This document shows positions 45,009-56,320 of a stretch of 64,000 nucleotides of DNA, piece after piece; the first letter of the stretch is position 1; each line of letters opens with the position of its first letter. Below the pieces are notes generated by a model, which was given only the letters and a program-made list of their open reading frames with translations, had not been told where the DNA came from and searched no databases. The stretch comes from Cryptomeria japonica. Taxonomy: Eukaryota > Streptophyta > Pinopsida > Cupressales > Cupressaceae. The position numbers and the translations under genes were made by a program. The stretch spans positions 344,833,870 through 344,897,869 of the forward strand of contig NC_081412.1 of assembly GCF_030272615.1 (NCBI RefSeq). Reading direction: 5' to 3'.

Positions 45009-46178
45009 TGTTACTACTTATCAGATTGTCATTAGTTTTATGTCAAAGTTATACTATATACTCTAGTCAGTTATCTATTACCGAAATATTTAGTCGGTAT
45101 GCATAGTCTAGTCAGTTACAGAAGAAAGCAGTCACAGAACGTAGTATACACCGAGCTGTCTACCGAGCAGCAAAGATGACACACCAAGTTGATTTACACC
45201 AAGTGAAATGTGTTACCAGATTCATTGAACCTGGACATGCATATGAAAACGTGTTACAAGATCGAGGCACATCTAACCGTTATCACATTGGAAATTGCAC
45301 TTAAAGATTGTGTATGATTTTGAGGTCATCTAACCAATGAAATAATTTGCATGGTTATTCATTCAATAAATCATGTTTGTAAGATCGAAGCAATGAATTG
45401 GATCACCGTCATAAGAGATCTATTTATACAACATGAATTGAGATCAGAAATATACATGTAGCATGACAAAAAGGATGATACAGAGATATATGAAGCAAGA
45501 TGTGTGATAACACTAAGTGTTATGACTGTTACAGAGACACAGAGGTCACCAAGAAGGTTTTTAGAGAACAGTCAAAGAACAGAGTAAACAGAAGGGTTTA
45601 TCAAGTTACTATATGGGTTACCGAGGTATGCTATAAGCAAGGTAATCTATTCTGAGCATATAGAATCTGCTATAACATTCTAGATGTAAAGTTGCAGATA
45701 TTTGTAATGATTTTATTGTAATATTGTGAAGTTGTAAGAGAAACCTTTAACAGGGTAAAAGACTCTAATCAAGTCTATAAATTGTAAAGCCTCTAACCAG
45801 GTGCAGCATTTAGATGAAGTGTTGAAAAATCCTTTAGCAAGGTAGATCTAACAGATCTTGTTACTCCTAACAGGGTATGCTATCAGAAATAGCTAAACAT
45901 GTAGCTCTAACCGAGCACTCTTTATTATTGCAGTAGTGAAGTTGTGGGTGCCATCCCCACCGCAGTTTTTCTCTCTAACCAAGAGTTTCTGCGTAACCAA
46001 AATATATGTGTTATGGAGTGAATCATGTATGATTGTTATCTATTTGTTTTAGCTTTATATTATGTTATTGCACTATTTAGTTTATGCATAACAGTAAAGA
46101 TATTGTTGAAAAAATGTTTTGAAGTACTGATTCACCCCTCCCCTCTCAGTACATTAGCTTTCCATATTGGGCCTAACA
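45009..46178 (+). repeat. Solo LTR of family E
   Basis: TGTTACTACTTATCAG to GGGCCTAACA, 1170 bp, flanked by a perfect 5-bp duplication AGGAT (45004-45008 and 46179-46183) with no PBS or PPT. It matches the 5' LTR at 57105-58265. It carries hairpins 45944-45960 and 45961-45993 and the C-tract at 46133. Formed by LTR-LTR recombination that removed the internal region. Confidence 0.93.
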
Positions 46179-46183
46179 AGGAT

Positions 46184-46507
46184 TGCACCAAAAACTGGTA
46201 ATCAAAAATAGGTTGTTCATCATGCCGCTTTCCATTCACATGTCTTATGTGCCAAGCATGGATACCTATCCATCTATCAATCCCTTATTATGACAATCAA
46301 GCAATCTAATCAGCAGACAACCATGATTTTCAGCAAAGTTTAAATATTTAACTTTTCTTCTTTATTTACTAAATTTCTTCTTCTTTCCTTACCAAATAGT
46401 GACAGAAAGGATATGAACATAAGAATTGGGAATAACAAAGGGTGTCCTATAGGTGAATTAGGTGACACATCCTAACCTCATCAACAGCCACGTCTTTCAC
46501 ACCCCCT
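46184..46507 (+). other. H sequence between solo LTR and the next coding block
   Basis: AT-rich, with no supportable reading frame. It may be spacer or an intron-like part of H. Confidence 0.4.
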
Positions 46508-48529
46508 TTGCAAACCCAATCAATTGCAATCTCTATTAGCTTGTTTGTGTCTTCCCCACCTAGCGTTGTCACTTTTTATACCACAGTTAGCATAACCCAC
46601 TCTATTCAGACCCCAAGCAACCAACTGAGATATCTTCTTTGCATGTCCTCGGGTTTGCAAGTTTTTCACCCGTTGCCGTTGTTCTCCTTGCCTACTGACA
46701 TTTACCTCGAGATCCCTCCTTTTTCCCCAACTACTCTCTCTTTGATAGCTCCAACCCAATTGCAAGCTAGTATGGCTCTCGTTCCTTTCATCCCACTTGC
46801 AGGAGCTCCGTTCACAGGGCAAATGATCCCTTCCCCATCAGATTTCCAGCAATATGCGGATTCAGGCAATCTTATGTGAGCTCAAAGAGCACAAAAGAGG
46901 AAGGTTAAAGATTCCCAAAAGATCGCAGAGCCTTGTATTTAGAATATCTTTAGGGAGGATCATTAAAATTTAGTGTTTGTAGCCATGACATTGAATGATC
47001 TCAAACCAGCCAATAAAATGCAACCCAAAGACTATTCTATGCATGCCATTGGCATTGATCTAACTAGAGCCCAACCGTAAGATAGGGTAGAGATTATGGA
47101 GGAATCACATAAGGTGCTCTCTTTAGACTATCTAAAGCATACACGCCGCCTAGAGAAGCTCATGATTGAGCTAGAAAGAGTAAAATCTACAAATGAACAA
47201 CTGATGAAGGAAGGGAAGGCCAAAGAATCAAAGATGACTCACCTACAGTCTACAATAATTCAAGAAAAGGGCGAGAGAGATAAACTCCAAAATACATTAA
47301 AAATCGCAAAGGGCCAACTAGGAACAGAGTAGTCTACTAAAGATACAGTATTCCAGGAGTCATATGATAAAATGCAAGAATTGTTGCATATGTAAGTTGC
47401 TTCTTTAGATATGGCTCAGGTTCAATCCCAATTACAGGAGGCTATTGTAGAGTAAAAAAGAACATATAGAATTGGTCAGCATCCAAAATATTCTTGTAGA
47501 AGATAGAGAAGCAAATGATAAATCTTTGTAGGACCTACAGAGTTTGTAGGCTCAATCCACTTAGGAGCTTCATGATTCTAAGGTGGAAAACAAATGACTT
47601 CAGGAAGAATTGCAAGATAAGTAGACTAGAATAATAATGTTGTAGCATCAGATAACAACGCAAGTAAAGGATTTGAAAGAAATGCATGATCGGTTGGAAT
47701 CCAAAGATGTTGAGGTGGAATTACTTTCAAAACCATTGGATTCTCAGCCTATTCCTCTCGCAGAATTCACCTATCTAGTGCAGGGGCTTCATAATGTGTA
47801 TTGGGAAAAGATAAAGAATTCATTTCCTTCTTGGAACTCGCTCTAAGGTTCTTAGTAGTTTCTCATGGTTTGTGCGCTAAGATTGACCCTTTCATTGAGC
47901 ATGCCATGCAAGCAGTGGCCCCTAACATCTTTGAGGCTCAAAAGTTAGTCAATTGGCTTTACGCAACTTCCTCAAAAGAGTTAACTGCAGTAGGAATCGT
48001 AGATCTTGAGGAAGTAAACCAAAAGGATAATTGTGTTATCAATTGCAGCAAGATAGCCAAACAAGGTGTTTCAAGTCTGTCAGCTTTAAAAGATTCCATC
48101 GGTTTTGTTATGTAATGCCTTGAAGGTTTCATAAAACTTGGCCTACCCTCCCCTTTTCTTCCAAATGGTTCATTCATGGAAGCTAAGCAACTCTCAAGCT
48201 TAATTATGCAGAAGCAGCAAGATCAGTCATCCTTGCAAGTCCTGAGCAACCCCCCTAAGGTGGATGATTTTGAGGCTTTATTTCATCCTTTGGCCAAACT
48301 CCTCACCATGCTTGAGTTAGCCCACAAAGAACCAGAGACAATTCCTTTCAAGGATGTCAACGAGCTGGGCCAGAATGTTTAGACTCTCAAGGCTTAGGCA
48401 ATCCCATCCAAAGATGATTGGTCTCCCCTGTAGCAGCTTTTCAACAAGCTTTTCAAGCCTGAGGCTTAGGTCTAGTCTGCAAAATAAGAGATTTTGGGTA
48501 TCAGCATCCCGCAGGTGAGATTTCCCTAG
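46508..48529 (+). pseudogene. H long ORF, C-terminal part with coiled coil
   Basis: A Ser/Pro-rich segment (46508-46879, ending QQYADSGNLM) is followed by fragments with in-frame stops. A strong coiled coil lies at 47096-47332 (LKHTRRLEKLMIELERV, MKEGKAKESKMTHLQ), with Gln-rich helical pieces to about 47760. The C-terminal domain 47801-48529 (FISFLELALRFLVVSHG, FIEHAMQAVAPNIFE, LDELAHKEPE-like helices) ends at TAG after IPQVRF. Several TAG codons stand where CAG is expected (for example about 48379, 48397 and 48430). It has the same order of parts as C2 and G. Confidence 0.5.
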
Positions 48530-49967
48530 AAGTTGCCAAGAAATGTAGACTTTCGTCTACCGTGCCCCTTTTGGGGAGTTTGTTTTAATTTTACCCCCAG
48601 CCGAAGATATACTTTTTTTGCTTCCTCGCATATTCCATGTGGCGACACGACTCGCATTGTTCGATTTTTCTTTTCCCCATTGCCAGGAAGTTGAGAGATG
48701 TTGACATGTGGCAAGTTGCCTTGTTGCTCTCTATTGGTGGGCCCACATCTCCAAAAGGTGTTTGCATCTGTGCCATGTGGAAGATCCTCTCGAGGCATCT
48801 TATGCAGTTTTATTTCATTACCAGGACACTCCCTCCTACTACCACGTTGCATTTGAAGCAATTGTTGAGTGACCTTAGTATATTTTCAAGATAATGGGGA
48901 ATTTATCACCAATAGCATGTGGTTGAGTAACACTTGCAGGTTCTTCCATTTTGATCCGTCGTTATGAGATTTGGTGGCAGTTATGCTAGAAGTTGAAGTT
49001 GTCTTAATCCATCTTCTCATTAGGTTATTTTATAGTTGAATTGTCCTAATCCATCTTCTCATTAGGTTATTTTACAGTTGCTAACGGTGCTACCAACGAT
49101 GTATATGGTTTTTCTCTCTGGTTTCCTTTCCAGGGTGTTGGATATATAAGTGTTTCATTTTGCTTTTGTAAGGGTTCAGAATTTTGAGAAGAAAAATAGA
49201 TACATTTGTTAGGAGAATTGCGCCTTTAATTTGTAGTTGTGCTTTTGAGACTATGATAATTAAATTGTGCCTTTGTCCTTTGTGATCACTATATTTCAGT
49301 CTACAAAAATATCTTTTTGTGCATTTTGTAATTTTGTACAAGCTCAAGAATATATGTTGTAAGACTACAGATTAAACTATATCCTATGAACTTATTATCT
49401 AGTGGATGAATGGCATCTATTTCTTTATGTTGCATGGACAGTTGTTTATTTTTCAATCTTGATTTTATAGGCATGTAGATTGTCGAATGGGCCTCAGAGT
49501 TGCACGTATATGAAGTTTTTACTTCTAGTATTGTAAAATCATCTCAGCGCATCGCTATAGAATAGTTTTTCTTTAAGTTTTCCTTCTTTACCTTTTCTCT
49601 CCCCATGTATGAAGAGTCAGCTTCTAAAATCCCAGAGGTCACTCAGTGAACATGCACAAGTCCACCATCACTAAGTTTCCCATAAGGTTGTTTTCATAAA
49701 AGCAATTTTATCAACCAATAGGAAACAAATTGAGGGCTACAAGCTCATACTAGACCAAATGTCATGAAGAATTGACAGATATGCTTCATCAAATAGGCTC
49801 TCCTACAATATTATTCACATTGAGTGTTGCAGATATGTATTGGCCTGATTTGCATGCATTAATGCCAGGAACACCGTGAAGTAATCCACGAGAATCTCAA
49901 ATTTGGTGAAAACAAAATGTCATAGACTATTCTCATATAGTTGCACACTACATGCACATAAGACATT
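48530..49967 (+). other. Non-coding region between H and Copia D
   Basis: Two small palindromes lie just after H: GTAGACTTTCGTCTAC (48547) and CCCCTTTTGGGG (48566). A duplicated GTCTTAATCCATCTTCTCATTAGG-type segment occurs at about 48992 and 49037. A TATA-like ATATATAAG lies at about 49142. The layout would fit an LTR starting near 48546, but I found no second copy. Confidence 0.4.
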
Positions 49968-50414
49968 TGTTGGTGTAAATAAATATTCATTTTAGATTAC
50001 ACTTTACTTAAGTTAACTTAGGATAATGCATCTCTTCATAGTTTGGATTTGAGACACTTAGGGAAGTGTGCACATAGGGATAGAGCTTGTAGGAGAAATT
50101 CCACCTTTTGTGGTCTTATTTTGATGTTACACTCCACATTTGGTGGGTCATCCACCTCTTGTGGAATATTATATTATTTCTCCTACCTACCCCTAGTATT
50201 TCTTACCTACCCTTGTTTCTCATTGAGCCACATGTCATAATTGTGTGCTCGTACATCCATATGGCCTTGCCTATATAAGCAGGCCTATATTCATTGTATT
50301 GGTTAATCCAGTTGATCATTTGCATATTGATGAGAATACAGTTTTGTTCTTGTCATTCTATTGTCTCTCTTTTTATGCTTTTCATTGTGCCCTTGATCTT
50401 GGCAAAATCCTACA
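49968..50414 (+). repeat. Copia D 5' LTR
   Basis: TGTTGGTGTAAATAAATATTC to AAAATCCTACA. TATA box TATATAAG at 50272-50279. It lacks the hairpin/C-tract module of the other Copia LTRs here. Confidence 0.92.
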
Positions 50415-50427
50415 TGGTATCAAAGCC
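50415..50427 (+). other. Copia D primer binding site (tRNA-iMet)
   Basis: TGGTATCAAAGCC begins directly after the LTR; one G to A change from TGGTATCAGAGC. Confidence 0.9.
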
Positions 50428-51981
50428 AATAGGGCTTCATTGATTAGTCTTTTGGAGACATTTTGGAGGCTTCAATTTTTGGATTTGGGGATCTTCAATT
50501 TTTGGGGGCGTCGTATAGCAATTTGGACATCACGGTTGAATCCGGGAGGCCGTTTACATGAATTTCGACTATAAAGTCGACCTATTTTGGTGAGAAATTT
50601 TTTTTGCCCATTTTGGCTATTATTGTTCGGATTTCGAAAAAAATTTAATATTTGCCGAAAAAAAAAAAAAAGGTATTTTCTGAAAAAAAATTTCTGAAAA
50701 ACATAAAATTTGAAAAAAAAAAAGGGCGATCAAAAAAATTGTTTGGGGGTCCGCAGACCCCTTCCCCCCCCCCCCCCTGGTACCGCAAAGTAATTGTTTG
50801 TAGGTTTTTTCGGAAGGCGTTGCCTCTGCATGGAAGCCGCCGCCTGCCGCCCGTACTCTGCTCCGCTGCATCGTCTGTGCGACTGTCTCCCCACCGTCTG
50901 CTGGTCCAGCCTCGGCCCGTGCATCTCCGGCACCCTGCCTGTCGGCTCGTGCATCCCTGTCGTCCCGGCTCGGCCCCCGCCGGCCCTCCGGCACTGACGT
51001 CTCCCATTGGCCCGGCCCCGCTGCCGCAGACCCTGACTTTGACGGCCCCACCTCCGACGACCACCCACCGTCTCCGGCCCGGCCCCTCCAGCGACCCACA
51101 AACTCCCGTTGCTAGAAAATGCCTCAACCGACAACCGGGCCCACTACCTGCCCAGTCATCTCTGCCATGTCAAATCCGTACACCACGTCTGCCTGCCACA
51201 GTACGTCTGCCACATCAGCTTGCACAGTTAGCAAGTCGGTATTGTACGGACGCCACATGGGCAAGGATGAAGTTTTTATGACGGCCAGACGGGCATCAAA
51301 TTTAAGCCAGTCATTTGCTGACATCAGCACCACATCAGCAAACTTTTGAAATTTTTTGACCCCCTCTTCATTGAGCTTTTCAATTTAGCAGTTCAACTTT
51401 TAAAGGCCATATCTTGCTCATTTTTGCTCCTTTTTTGGTGCAATTTTTTTTGAAATGGGCTAAAATTTTGTGATCTTAACAGTGGTGTATTTATTTTCTG
51501 ATTTTGGTGCATAGGTTTTTTGGAATTTTCAGATTCTATTAGTTAGACCTATCCAATCCTCAATTCTGCAACTTCAAAGGCCTCGTTTGAGCTCATACGA
51601 CCTCCTTTTCAAGTGCCATTTTTTTTGTAAGTGCATGTTTTTTCATCTACTTTCATAATCAATGATCAGATTTCAGATATTATGAGTGGAAGTTGTACTT
51701 TCAGATATTGGTCTTATTTGACCTATTAGTTACTTGTAAAGTGCTTGGATCTTAGTTTAGATCTCTTGCATTATTAGTTTGAGTCTCTCTTGGCCTTATT
51801 GAGGCAGTTGTAAAATTGAAATCAGAAGCCCACTTTGCCATTTTTTTCAAGTGGCCCATTGTATACGCACTAAGTATAAAGTGCCAAATCATCACTTTTG
51901 GGGGGGTTCTTTGATTGAGTGAATTTTGGGGGGTGTCTTATGTGATTGTGCCTCTCTTTGTGCTCTTTCATTTTTTTTGCA
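50428..51981 (+). other. Copia D leader with GC-rich island
   Basis: An A-rich stretch (50636-50730) and a C-run (50764-50779) lead into a strongly GC-rich block at about 50810-51130, extending weakly to 51330, unlike anything else in the window. AT-rich, T-run sequence follows up to the gag ATG. The island is open on both strands over 100-200 codons, as GC-rich DNA often is. It may be captured foreign sequence; I see no recognisable protein. Confidence 0.65.
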
Positions 51982-52960
51982 ATGAGTCCTCATAAATTTC
52001 CACCTTTAACTCCACATAATTATGCATCATGGAAAACTAAAGTATGGAGTAAATTAATGGAAAAGGGTCTCACGCATTACATAGATGGAACAATAGTAGC
52101 ACCACCTGATCCTAAGGCTGATCCTAATGCTCAATTAAAATGTCTCACTAAGAATTGCATGGCTCTTAGAACTTTGTGCAAGTATGTATCAGATGATCTC
52201 ATCTTTCATATTGAAAAGTGTACTACAATCAAAGATGCATGGGATATGTTTCAGAAATTATATGATCAAGTTGATGAAATCAGAGGTTACAAAATTGACA
52301 ATGAGCTCACCAACTTGGATCCCAAGAGTTTTGATACAATCCAAGATTATGTCACCAAAGCAAATGAGCTAAGAGCAAAGCTTAAGGATTGTGAAATTGA
52401 CAAAAAGGATGCTCAGTTGATATTCAACTTGTTGGACAAGCTTGCACCAGAATATGCAGCATTTGTGTCTAGCTTCCAAACTCATCGTTTGACAGTGGGG
52501 AGTTCCTATGTTATGCCTTCATTTGATGCTTTCACAGAAATGTTGATATTGGAACAATTTAAGTTGTTGAACATGGGACTTCTCAAGTCTTCAAAGTCCA
52601 AGGCTTTGGTGGCTAATCAAGGGAATCAAGGAAGTCAAGGCAAAGATTCCAACAAGAAGAAGAAGCAATCAAAGTCTATAAGCCACAACGGGAAAAAGGA
52701 CAATCATCCTCTCCATCACAAGGCAATTTTTCATTCTCTTCCAAGAAGGGGACACCACCTAAGAAGGATAAACCAACTTGTGCATATTGCAAGAAGTATG
52801 GTCATGATGAGCATCGATGCCACGCAAAGCAAGTTGATGAGTTAACTAATCTTCTTAAGAAAAACAACATCAACTTGCCATCCGCCTACACAAAGAAGGA
52901 TTCATCTCCTTCCTCTTCCTCACATTCTAAGGGAAAAGGGCAAGCATTTGTGGCTACAAC
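51982..52960 (+). pseudogene. Copia D gag
   Basis: Start ATG at 51982 (MSPHKFPPLTPHNYASWK), preferred over upstream GTG because SPHKFPPLT starts the UBN2-type fold. Then KLMEKGLTHYIDG, CKYVSDDLIFHIEKC and LDKLAPEYAAFVSSFQ. Open to about 52680; a frameshift then moves the zinc knuckle CAYCKKYGHDEHRC (about 52783-52824) to another frame. A Ser/Lys-rich tail leads into pol. The capsid region is intact to the eye. Confidence 0.88.
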
Positions 52961-54626
52961 AAGTTCTTCACAGTAATGGATACTTGACTCGGGTGCTTCA
53001 TATCACATGGGTTCTACAAAGGAGCAGTTTTCTTCATTGGAGCCATCTAAAGTACCTCACATTTACATAGGAGATGATACACAAGTAGAGGTTGAAGGGA
53101 AAGGTTCAGTTGACATGGATGATGGAACATTTGAGAATGTTCTCTATGTTCCTAACTTGTCTACCAACCTTCTCTCTATCTACCAAATCACTCACTATGG
53201 AAATGGGAAAAAGGTTGAGTTTACACCAGATTCAGTTGTGGTAAAGGAACTTGATGATGATGCCTTGGTAGCAGTGGGACAAGTCAATGACAACTCAAGG
53301 CTTTATTCATTCTCCCACTTTGTGCCAAGTTCACCTTCTAGGGCCTTGCTTACTCATTCAAATTCAGAAAGTAAGCTATGGCATGAGCGGTCTAGTCACC
53401 TCAACTACCGCTATCTTCAGTAGCTCAGCACTAAAGACATGGTCACAGGTCTACCTTGAATCAGTTTTTCAGAGGGTGTATGTTCAGGTTGCTCCATGGG
53501 CAAGCATCCCGAAGAGAAGTTTGATAAGGGGAAAGCTTGAAGAGCTTTGGAAGTTCTTCAACTTGTTCACAGTGATGTAGCAGGTCCATTTCCAGCACCT
53601 TCATTTAGCAAGGCCCGCTATGTCCTCACCTTCATTGATGACTACTCCCACTTCACTTGGGTCTACTTTCTTATACATAAGAGTGAAGTATTTGACAGAT
53701 TTTAGGACTTCAAGACTCGTGTGGAGATGCAATCTGGGAAAGTGGTCAAGATTCTTCGTACATATAATGGAAGGGAATATGTGAACAAAAGACTTGAGGA
53801 TTTTTGTACATTTGAGGGAATTGATCTTCAGCATTCTGTTGCATACACTCCATAGCAGAACGGAGTTGCAGAACGCAAGAATAAAACTCTCAAAGAAATG
53901 GCTAGCTGTATGATACATGCACGTTCTCTTGATCCCGCCTTTTGGGCAGAGGCTATCAGTTGTGCCACACACATCCAAAATTGGGTTCCTCACAAAGCTT
54001 TGCAAGGTATTACTCCTTTTGAGGCTTGGGCTGGTAGGAAACTGATTGTGAGACATTTCAGAGTCTTTGGGTGTCCAGGATGGGCTCGCATACCTCCGCA
54101 GAAATGCAAGGCATTGGAACCATAGAGTCGACCTTGCATATTTGTTGGATATCCTGAAGGTGTTAAGGCATATAGATTGATGGATCCTGAGACACATGAG
54201 GTGTTCATTGAGAGGAGTGTTCACTTTGAGGAAAGCTCTCCTAGCTTAGCCTCTCTACCTCCTCCACCTTCCTCCATTGTGGATAGTGATGTTAGTGATT
54301 CAGATGACGAGACTCCTTCAACTCTGACTCGCAGGGTTACACCTCCGCAGGGTCCACTTGCAGTTGAGGAGCCTCATTCTCCACCTCCACCTAGACCTCG
54401 TTGGGCTCGACAGACACTTGAGTCCATGGGTTCTCTTGTTGGGGATCCTTCAGATACACGGAGAACTCGATCACAGCATCAGGATCTACCACATGCATTC
54501 ATTGCTACCACTTCCGATCCACAGACATTTAGGGAAGCATCAGGGGTTCCTGAGTGGGACCAAGCTATGGAGGAAGAGTATAGTTCCTTGATGAGGAAGA
54601 ACATGGGATTTAGTCCATCTCCCTAA
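52961..54626 (+). pseudogene. Copia D protease and integrase
   Basis: TAA at 52975 (CAA expected) precedes LDSGASYHMG, the protease site. NLSTNLLSI and KLWHERSSHLNY (GAG-pre-integrase) end at TAG 53421. The integrase has DVAGPFPAPS and FIDDYSHFTWVYF. The second acidic site reads TYNGREY where TDNGGEY is expected, so the catalytic Asp is Tyr and a Gly is Arg. Next are TP(TAG)QNGVAERKN and GCPGWARIPPQK. Then comes a Pro/Ser-rich linker to 54626. Stops at 53703, 53851 and 54121 are mostly CAG to TAG. The integrase would be dead even without the stops. Confidence 0.87.
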
Positions 54627-56040
54627 GGGGAGAAAGATGGTTCGATGTAAGTGGATCTATCAGACCAAGTTTGCAGCGGATGGTAGTGTGGATAAGTATA
54701 AGGCTCGGCTTGTTGCGAAAGGTTTCTCTCAGGTTGCAGGTGTTGACTATACTGAGACCTTTGCACCCGTAGCCAAGATGAACTCCATTCGCTTGACACT
54801 TGCTATTGTTGTAGCTCATGGTTGGGTTGTACATTAGATGGATGTGAAGAGTGTTTTTCTTCATGGTGATCTTGATGAGGAGATTTATATGGAGCAGCCA
54901 CAGGGTTTCATCCAGGATACTTCTTTGGTTTGCAGACTAAGGAAATCTCTCTATGGCCTTAAGCAGGCCCCCAAGGCTTAGTATGCCAAGATGGATTCCT
55001 TTCTTCTCTTCGCAGGGTTCACCAGGTGTCATTCCGATCCGAATGTCTACATTTTGCGAAAGGATGACTCTCACTTGATACTTGTGTTCTATGTTGATGA
55101 CTTGATCATTACAGGGAGTACTACATCCATCATTAGCAGGGTCAAATCTACTTTGCATGACTGATTTGCTATGACTGACTTGGGTCTTTTGCACTACTTT
55201 CTCAGGATAGAGATTTCACAGTCACCTTCCGAGATTACACTATCACAGCCCAAGTATGCTCTTGATCTACTTGCACACTTTCATATGGCTGATTGTTAGC
55301 CTGCCCCGACTCCCTTTCTTTCAAGAGTCAAGCTTGAGGCTTAGTGTTCTTCTCCACCAGTTGATGCCACTTTGTATTGTCAACTTGTGGGTAGTCTCAT
55401 CTACTTGACCCATACATGCCCTGATATTTCATTTGCAGTTGGCATGGTTTCCCACTTCATGTAGGAACCACATGAGCTTCATTGGAAAGCCACCAAATGC
55501 ATCCTTCATTACATCCAGGGTACACATCACTATGGGATTCACTATGCAGCAAGCACAGGACTTCGCTTGGTTGGTTACATAGACTCTGATTGGGCTAGCG
55601 ATCTTGATGATCGTAAGTCTACTTCCGGTTACAGTTTTCACCTTGGTTCGGGCCCCATTTGTTGGCAGAGAAAGAAGCAACATGCTATTGCTCTCTCTTC
55701 GACTGAGGCTGAGTATTGAGGCGCTGTTAACGCAGCGACTAAGACCATTTGGCTCCAACAGATTCTCACAGAGTTTGGATTCACCACTCCACGGCCGACA
55801 GTTCTACATTGCGACAATCAGAGTGCTATTACAATCTCGAAGAACCCGGTCCAGCACCAACGGACCAAGCACATCAAGATTCATATCCACTATATCCAAG
55901 AGCTCATTCAGGAGCAGGTCATTGATTTGCAGTATTGTCCTACAGCAAAGCAGGTTGCTGACATATTCACCAAACCTTTCACCGAGAGCAAGTTTTAGTA
56001 GTTGCGAGCTCTCTTGGGGGTGCGGGATGTGTCATTAGGG
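54627..56040 (+). pseudogene. Copia D reverse transcriptase and RNase H
   Basis: [42 protein letters not shown], the catalytic FYVDDLIITG (about 55089-55118), LGLLHYFLRIEIS and GSLIYLTHTCPDISFAV. RNase H: IDSDWASDLDDRKST, KKQHAIALSSTEAEY, LHCDNQSAITISKNPV and VADIFTKPFTESKF. In-frame stops: 54835, 54978, 55162, 55297, 55342, 55462, 55717 and a double TAG at 55996. Most are CAG to TAG or CGA to TGA. The RT active-site residues are kept. Confidence 0.9.
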
Positions 56041-56320
56041 GGGGTCAGCTGACTTCTCCTTCCTCTCTTATGGGGGGGACTTTTTCCTTTTTGAGGTTTT
56101 GTCCTTCTTCTTTGAGAGTCTTTTGTACTTTCATCTCTCTTTTGGGGGGAGTTTTTTCCCACTGGGTTTTCCCCCTTTCTCTATTTGTGAGAGATTGCAT
56201 TGCATGGTTTTGCTTGCATTTGCATATTGTACATGGGTACCTATCATGGCCTAGTAGCCGGGACCCATCTTGCATTGTTGACTTGAGTCTTCATTCCCCT
56301 AAGTTGCACTTAAGGGGGGG
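56035..56320 (+). other. Copia D 3' UTR with four G-runs; terminal PPT
   Basis: G7-type runs lie at about 56037-56043, 56071-56077, 56147-56152 and 56314-56320. The last, TAAGGGGGGG, abuts the LTR and is the functional PPT. The others sit in a T/C-rich stretch. Confidence 0.75.

Noticed and set aside
43733-46508. Intron in the H gene with GT donor after 43735
   Set aside because: A GTAGGTATTT donor-like site exists, but the interval is explained by a probable reversed LTR and a solo LTR; no convincing acceptor and branch site.
49090-49347. 85-codon minus-strand ORF
   Set aside because: No motif; opposite to a TATA-bearing AT-rich region; chance length.
50620-51134. Three overlapping minus-strand ORFs of 130-160 codons and a 209-codon plus-strand ORF
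   Set aside because: They lie in the GC-rich leader island, overlap on both strands, start in poly-A/poly-T or C-runs, and show no domain; GC-rich DNA lacks stop codons by chance.
53601-54224. 207-codon minus-strand ORF
   Set aside because: Exact antisense of the Copia D integrase; a shadow frame.
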